Source: Helochares maculicollis (Eukaryota; Arthropoda; Insecta; Coleoptera; Hydrophilidae). From it: a stretch of 52,609 nt of DNA. Below, piece by piece: positions 47,771 through 52,609 of the stretch. Numbering within the stretch: the stretch's first letter is position 1; every line of letters starts with the position of its first letter. The DNA is taken from assembly GCA_033557835.1 (NCBI GenBank), contig JAWQRO010000143.1:1-52609 (forward strand), written 5' to 3'. The translations under genes and the position numbers were made by a program. The notes beneath the pieces were generated by a model. The model saw only the letters and a list, made by a program, of their open reading frames with translations, was not told the DNA's origin and searched no databases.

Positions 47771-49269
47771 CAATATTCAAAAACAATATCCGCAATTATA
47801 CAAATATAACTTGTCTCAATCAAAAAAACTCTTCATAAGAGATCTCGCTTAAGCTACTTCCAAAAACCAATAGTCAGAAACAAATTTTACCAACGTTCTA
47901 GACAATATTTTCCAACTTGTAAAACTAATTATCCCATCTCTACTACCCTAGATAAAACAATTCCTGTTAAACTTAATCATTTATCTAATTAATGTCTAAC
48001 ACACCTACCTCACACGACAGCTCAAAGAATACTACTAACATCCTTTCTGGCAAGATATAAAATCAAGATAGCATGCGTAACAGGAACACACCTAACATCA
48101 GAAGAACCATTCAAAGTAAGTGATTACAGAGTTGCCCTACCAAACTGAGTAGCCTGCATAGTATTTGGAGGTGTGGCTATAATAATATAGAATAAATACC
48201 GATACGATGTTATATCGCTTAACAACATAATAAGTGTAGAGGTTGCTTGCTTAAAAAGATACCACCAGAATAACAAAAAGGTTAAGTATATATAAACAGT
48301 CTAGCAAAGCTCTGCATGAAAATGATCTAATATGGAACTTTGCCACACAAGCCCCAACAATGAAGATTAAAGATTTGAACTGTAAATCTACGTACTATAG
48401 TTGTAGAGGAAATAATCCAAATGGAACAAAATTAACTGATTACGCATCACAATTAAAACTACAAATCTCAGCACCAGAATAAAATACTTATTATTCATAC
48501 AGGATTGACTATTTTTGAGGCAAATAAAACATGGTTGTTTTCTAAAACTGTACATTCCCAATTCATGAAAACATTGTTACAGAATTGAACTCAGACCACC
48601 TACCGGGCATAATTATAATGAGTTACCTACAAACACCCCAATACTACACTCCTAGACTACTAAACAGAAAAATTGACTGGAGAAAATTCTAACTCTACAT
48701 AAACCATCTAATAAAACCTCCTATAAACATAGACAATTGTGTGGATGCTGATAAATACATTAAGCATTACGAAGAATCAATTACAGAAGCCGTAGTGCAA
48801 GCTACAAAAAAAAACGAAAAATCACTATTAAAAACAATTATGACATTCCACCGCAAAACATAATTAAATTAATAGAAGAAAAATCGCGCATCCACCGACA
48901 ATGGCAAATAACTGGAGACGTGGAACTCAAGCACCGTCTCAATAATTTAACGCATACTATAAACATCGAAAATTTCAATATGGCAGTTATATTGCAACAT
49001 TTTAGTCGAATGATCCGGACTCTGAGGGACTACTAAACTTATTAAGAGAACACCCACAATTCTACCTACAAAAGTAACAAACGAACCAGCAAGATGCAGA
49101 TAAATGCATTGCTTTCTCAGAAGATATCAAAAAAGCATTTACTTCATCACTCTATCAAGAAACTTATCTACACTACAATCAAGTCACAAACTCTATTGAA
49201 ACAAGCTACCCAAATACGGAAGATTTCGGCCAATCTATCAGTATGCAGAAAATTATTTAACACATAAAT

Positions 49270-50070
49270 TATCTTCCAAAAAATAAAGCTGCGGGTCAAG
49301 GTCTTATTAATAGTGCAATTTTGACAAAACTTCCCAAGACGGTAAATACATTTTTGGCAGGATTCTTCAATGCATGTCTACAGCTTAAATGCTTCCCAAA
49401 ATCTTGGAAACAAGCACAGGTAATAATGTTGCCAAAACAAAGAAAATCATAACAATTTCAAGAATTATGGACCAATAAGTCTCTTAACAACAACATCAAA
49501 ACTACTAGAAAAATGCAACGGTTATAGACTGAGAGAAAATTTAAATCACAATCATTTAATTCCTTCGCCCAATTCAGACTTAGACAGAGCCATTTAACAA
49601 TATACTAATTGCAAAAAACCTCTGCAATTATTGAAAGATGATATGAAACCAAACAATATACATCTACAGCGTTTTTAAACATGTTAAAGTCTTTGATAAG
49701 GTATGGATACACAGATTAATGTACAATCTTTTAAAAATCCAATTACTAAAACATATAAGTGCAATATTGATCTCTTTTTTTAATGATCGAACAATCAAAT
49801 TATAAGTAAACTGCTTCATCAAAACCAAAAATAAGAAGAGCAAGAGTTCCGTGATCAAGCATACTATGTCCAGTAACATACTCCATATGTACACATCAAA
49901 GGTACTCCAACATTGCAACTTTTGCGGATGATATGGCAATCATAACTAAACATGAAGATCTACAAAAAGCAATAACGAGACTAGAACGATCTGTCAACCA
50001 TATTAATGATTGGTTCAGAAAATGGAAACTACAAATAAATACGGAGAAATGCCATCTTAAAGTGGCAAAC
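49270..50070 (+). pseudogene. LINE reverse transcriptase remnant
   Basis: Contains the RT entry motif (PKNKAAGQGL, cf. the usual NKKAPGHDGI), FNACLQLKCFPKSWKQAQVI, a broken middle, a trace of the first catalytic Asp box near 49665-49700, and the intact FADDMAI catalytic box with DWFRKWKLQINTEK after it. Multiple stops lie between. Confidence 0.8.
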
Positions 50071-50540
50071 GGGTCACTTGCCTTAACAAAGATGAACCCA
50101 TTAAATAATTAAGGCTTTGTCTAGATACGAAATTGATTTGGAAGTATCACATAAATATTAAACTAAAAGAGGCAAACAAAAAATATTCCGTTAAAATAAG
50201 ATTGTATACTTCTACTGTACAAATCACTATTAAGATCAATAAAAACTTACAGATGTTCTGTTTGGTGAACAACCAAAAATCATAAAAATTCCCACAAAGG
50301 CTCCATGGTACGTAAGAAACCAACAAATTCGTCATGACATGGGAATGGAAAGGATAGAAGAATTTATAAAGAAATTTGCTAACAAATTCTATGCAAGAAT
50401 TGATCTCAGTCCAAGTGCGGCGATTCACAATTTAGGTATGCCCAGGATTCACAAATATTTGAAACTTGACTGCCACAAGATATTGTTTAAATGGTGAACA
50501 CCTAAAATGTCTGGGAAAGACCGAGCCCCCTTAATTAGTA

Positions 50541-51031
50541 ATATCAAGTTAGGTACTAAAATTTATAGAATATATCAAAACCATGTATAACAGCAACAGC
50601 TATATAGTTATATAGTTTTTTACCCACAACTTTATGATGTCAGTTTCAAGATCATTTTTACAGATATATTTGATAATAAAATAGCACTTGCTTATATGCG
50701 GACAGGCAAATGTCGAAAACGTCCAATTGAATTCTTCGGTGTTGAAATCGTGTAAACCTCTAATAAAGTCGCAGTCCAATTGATTTGTTAGAACAATATA
50801 TGCCTATATAAGTATATACGAGAGTGTAAAAGTGTATCATTTTTATGCTTTGCATTCTTAAGGATTTTAAAAACAAAATGATTATGTTCCAAAGTGGTTT
50901 ATTATATAGATTAATTACCAATTTTTCCTGAGATATAACATTTTTACTGCAAGGTTGTTAATAACACCATATCAATTTTTGAATATTTCTAATTACTTAT
51001 ATTTATAATTGATATTGCAGTTGTTTCACTT
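50541..51031. other. AT-rich interval between the LINE and a mariner
   Basis: Nothing recognised. Confidence 0.5.
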
Positions 51032-51033
51032 TA

Positions 51034-51931
51034 CTGCGATCAAAAAGTAAGGTGAAATTGTCATTTAAAACTCTCGGGCATTAGGAAGGTAGATAAATTT
51101 TTTCCTATGTTGTTAGGACTGTCCATAACATTTGCCAAGCGTCTGTTTGACAAAAACTTTAATTATCTCCGAGTTACACGTCTTTTTGTAAACAACCAAA
51201 AGTAAATTTTTCGATATTTAATAGGTGATCTTGCTGAGCAAAAAACTTGCATCAAATTTTGTTTGGGAAAAGAATATTCTTGTGCGGATAGATTAAAAAT
51301 GTTGCAGAAAGTCTTTGGTGATCAAACTATGGCACAAAAAAAACGTTTATAAGTGGTACAACAAGTTCAAAGCGGGCAGAGAACGCGTTGAAGACGAACC
51401 GCGCTCTGGACGACCATCAACGTCTAGCGACGAGTGCCACGTCCAAAACATCAAAGAGTTGGTGCTTGAAAATCGTCGATTGACAATTAGAGACTCGCTG
51501 ATAATGTTAGAATATCATTTGGCTCAGCCCAAAACATTTTGAAGGATTTTTTGTGTCTTAAACGCGTCAAGTCTCGATTGGTGCCAAATGCACCATGTCA
51601 TACTGCAGTGGTTCTTCGCGACTTTTTTGCCAATAACTCGACTCATATCGTTCCGCAACCACCGTATTCACCTGATTTGGCTATTCAGCAAATTCATAAG
51701 ACCAATGCGGGAATACTGTTTTGATAGGATTGAGGAGATAAAAACCGAATCGAAGGACTTGAATGCTATACCGGAAAAAGACTATTCCGACTGTTTCGAG
51801 GACTGGAAAAAGCGTTGGTAAAAGGGCGTTTTATCGGACAGGGACTACTTTGAAAGATATAAAATTGATTTGGAAGAATAAATAAAGAATTTACACTTTA
51901 TAAACAAATTCACTTTACTTTTTGATCACAG
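51034..51931 (+). mobile_element. internally deleted mariner, 898 bp, intact ends
   Basis: Perfectly placed inverted repeats (ctgcgatcaaaaagtaaggt at left; its near complement ending at 51931) with TA duplications at 51032-51033 and 51932-51933. Frames: KNVYKWYNKFKAGRERVEDE and PRSGRPSTSSDECHVQNIKE, with LTIRDS (51315-51542), then LCLKRVKSRLVP joined directly to NAPCHTAVVLRDFFANNSTH, PQPPYSPDLA (51539-51724), and NAIPEKDYSDCFEDWKKRW (to 51821). The join SRLVP|NAPCH skips the first catalytic Asp region, so it is a non-autonomous deletion derivative. The ends look able to be recognised by a related transposase. Confidence 0.9.
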
Positions 51932-51985
51932 TAGTAGTACTGAAGCAATTAACTATAACAGTGATATTTACTTAAAGCACTTATA

Positions 51986-52609
51986 TTGGATTGTTCGGAA
52001 AATAATTTCGTTTTTTCTGGTGAAAATGAAACACGATTTTTTTATAGTGTATAAACATTTTATTAAATGATACATTCTCCATTTTGGTCCAATACCTTTT
52101 GCCATCTTTCGGGCAGGAGATTGATCCCACGCTTATAAAACTTCTGGTCTTTGCTAGTAAAAAACTGGTCCAAAGTGTACTTGACGTCCTGGTTTGAGGT
52201 AAAGGTCTTCCCATCCAAAAAATTTTGCAAAGATCGGAACAAGTAATAATCTGATGGTGCCAAATCTGCAGAATAAGGTGGGTGTGGTATTATATCCCAT
52301 TCAAGCTGTAAAATCTTCTGGCGAGTTACTAAACTTGTATGAGAGCTTGCATTATCATTGTGAAACACTATACCTTTTCAATTGATCAATTCTGGACTTT
52401 TCTGTTTCAGTGAATCATTCAATTTGTCCAGTTGATTACAGTACACTTCAGAATTGATCGTGGTATTATCCGGTAGAAGCTCAAAAAATGATCCCCTTGA
52501 AATCCCACCAAACTGATAGCATAACCTTTTTTTGGTGTAAATCGGCCTTTGAAGTGGTTTGAGCTGGTTCATCTTTTTTACTCCATGATCTCTTGCGCTT
52601 AACATTATT
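51986..52609 (-). mobile_element. irritans-like mariner, broken, cut by right edge
   Basis: 3' end of an element reading leftward. Frame 52605-52378: RPIYTKKRLCYQFGGISRGS, FELLPDNTTINSEVYCNQLD. Frame 52368-52063: FHNDNASSHTSLVTRQKILQ, PPYSADLAPSDYYLFRSLQN, YKRGINLLPERWQKVLDQNG, ending at ECII-stop. Second and third Asp present; the join between the frames (near 52370) is a frameshift. The outer repeat probably starts at 51986 (ttggattgttcggaaaataa). The upstream half lies outside the window. Confidence 0.85.

Larger units (their letters stand above)
46980..50540 (+). mobile_element. decayed Jockey-type non-LTR retrotransposon (LINE)
   Basis: No frame is open for long, but the order of a Jockey-like LINE can be read: gag-like ORF1 (DYRKLTKYYNDNSVTYHSF near 47330; CCHC knuckle CANCKGNHAANYRGCPHYKA near 47690-47755), the endonuclease end (ELNSDHLPGIII near 48580), and reverse transcriptase (KNKAAGQGLINSAILTKLPK and FPKSWKQAQVIMLPK at 49276-49440; FADDMAIITKHEDL, the catalytic FADD motif, at 49921; NDWFRKWKLQINTEKCHLK to about 50063). 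The C-terminal PWYVRNQQIRHDMGME and EEFIKKFANKFYARI follow at 50310-50410. Many stops and frameshifts; dead. Long minus-strand frames at 49664-49939 and 50147-50428 are shadows. No poly(A) tail or target duplication is clear. Confidence 0.85.

Noticed and set aside
49664..50428. Two minus-strand frames of 91 and 93 codons
   Set aside because: They overlap reverse-transcriptase and C-terminal remnants readable on the + strand.

Overview
The window is eukaryotic, AT-rich, intron-rich DNA from an insect. It holds one large recognisable conserved gene, a small cluster of secreted-protein paralogues on the other strand, and many decayed mariner/Tc1 elements plus a dead LINE. There is no operon structure, no RNA gene and no CRISPR that I could support. 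The species cannot be named from this alone; a beetle or similar insect fits the mariner load and gene structure, but that is inference.

Main gene (+ strand). Four exons at 33230-35709, 41614-42223, 44747-44939 and 45321-45616 join in perfect phase into 1,193 uninterrupted codons: signal peptide, cysteine N-cap, about 40 leucine-rich repeats, cysteine C-cap (LRRCT), and the start of a fibronectin-III-like segment. From my memory of the Drosophila protein this is the orthologue of artichoke (atk), a secreted LRR protein of ciliated sensory organs. The 3' end is beyond the right edge. A candidate non-coding 5' exon lies at 9506-9584, which would make the first intron about 23.6 kb.

Nested cluster (- strand, 15.0-20.4 kb). 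Three two- or three-exon genes and two relics encode small secreted proteins of about 180-206 residues that share a signal peptide, an NRT glycosylation site, a DD-S motif at the splice junction, and a P-P-[MI]-K-W-P...LPEK core. They look like the DUF1091/ML (MD-2-like) lipid-recognition group, but this is tentative. If the 5' exon is right, they sit inside the atk intron in antisense orientation. One copy has an extra 58-bp intron, one a +1 frameshift, and two are dead. A block of about 100 bp upstream of the start codon is duplicated with a dead copy.

Mobile elements. At least ten Tc1/mariner-type copies from six or more lineages are present: 1-1039 (runs off the left edge), 1750-2560, 3451-4719, 7161-8306, 13260-13960, 22796-23720, 24272-25528, 28734-30018, 37305-38462, 38466-39360, 51034-51931 and 51986-52609 (runs off the right edge). 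All are broken. A decayed Jockey-type LINE (gag-like CCHC protein, endonuclease and reverse transcriptase traces) fills 46980-50540, just after the last visible atk exon. The remaining space is AT-rich intron with a few more complex islands that may be regulatory.
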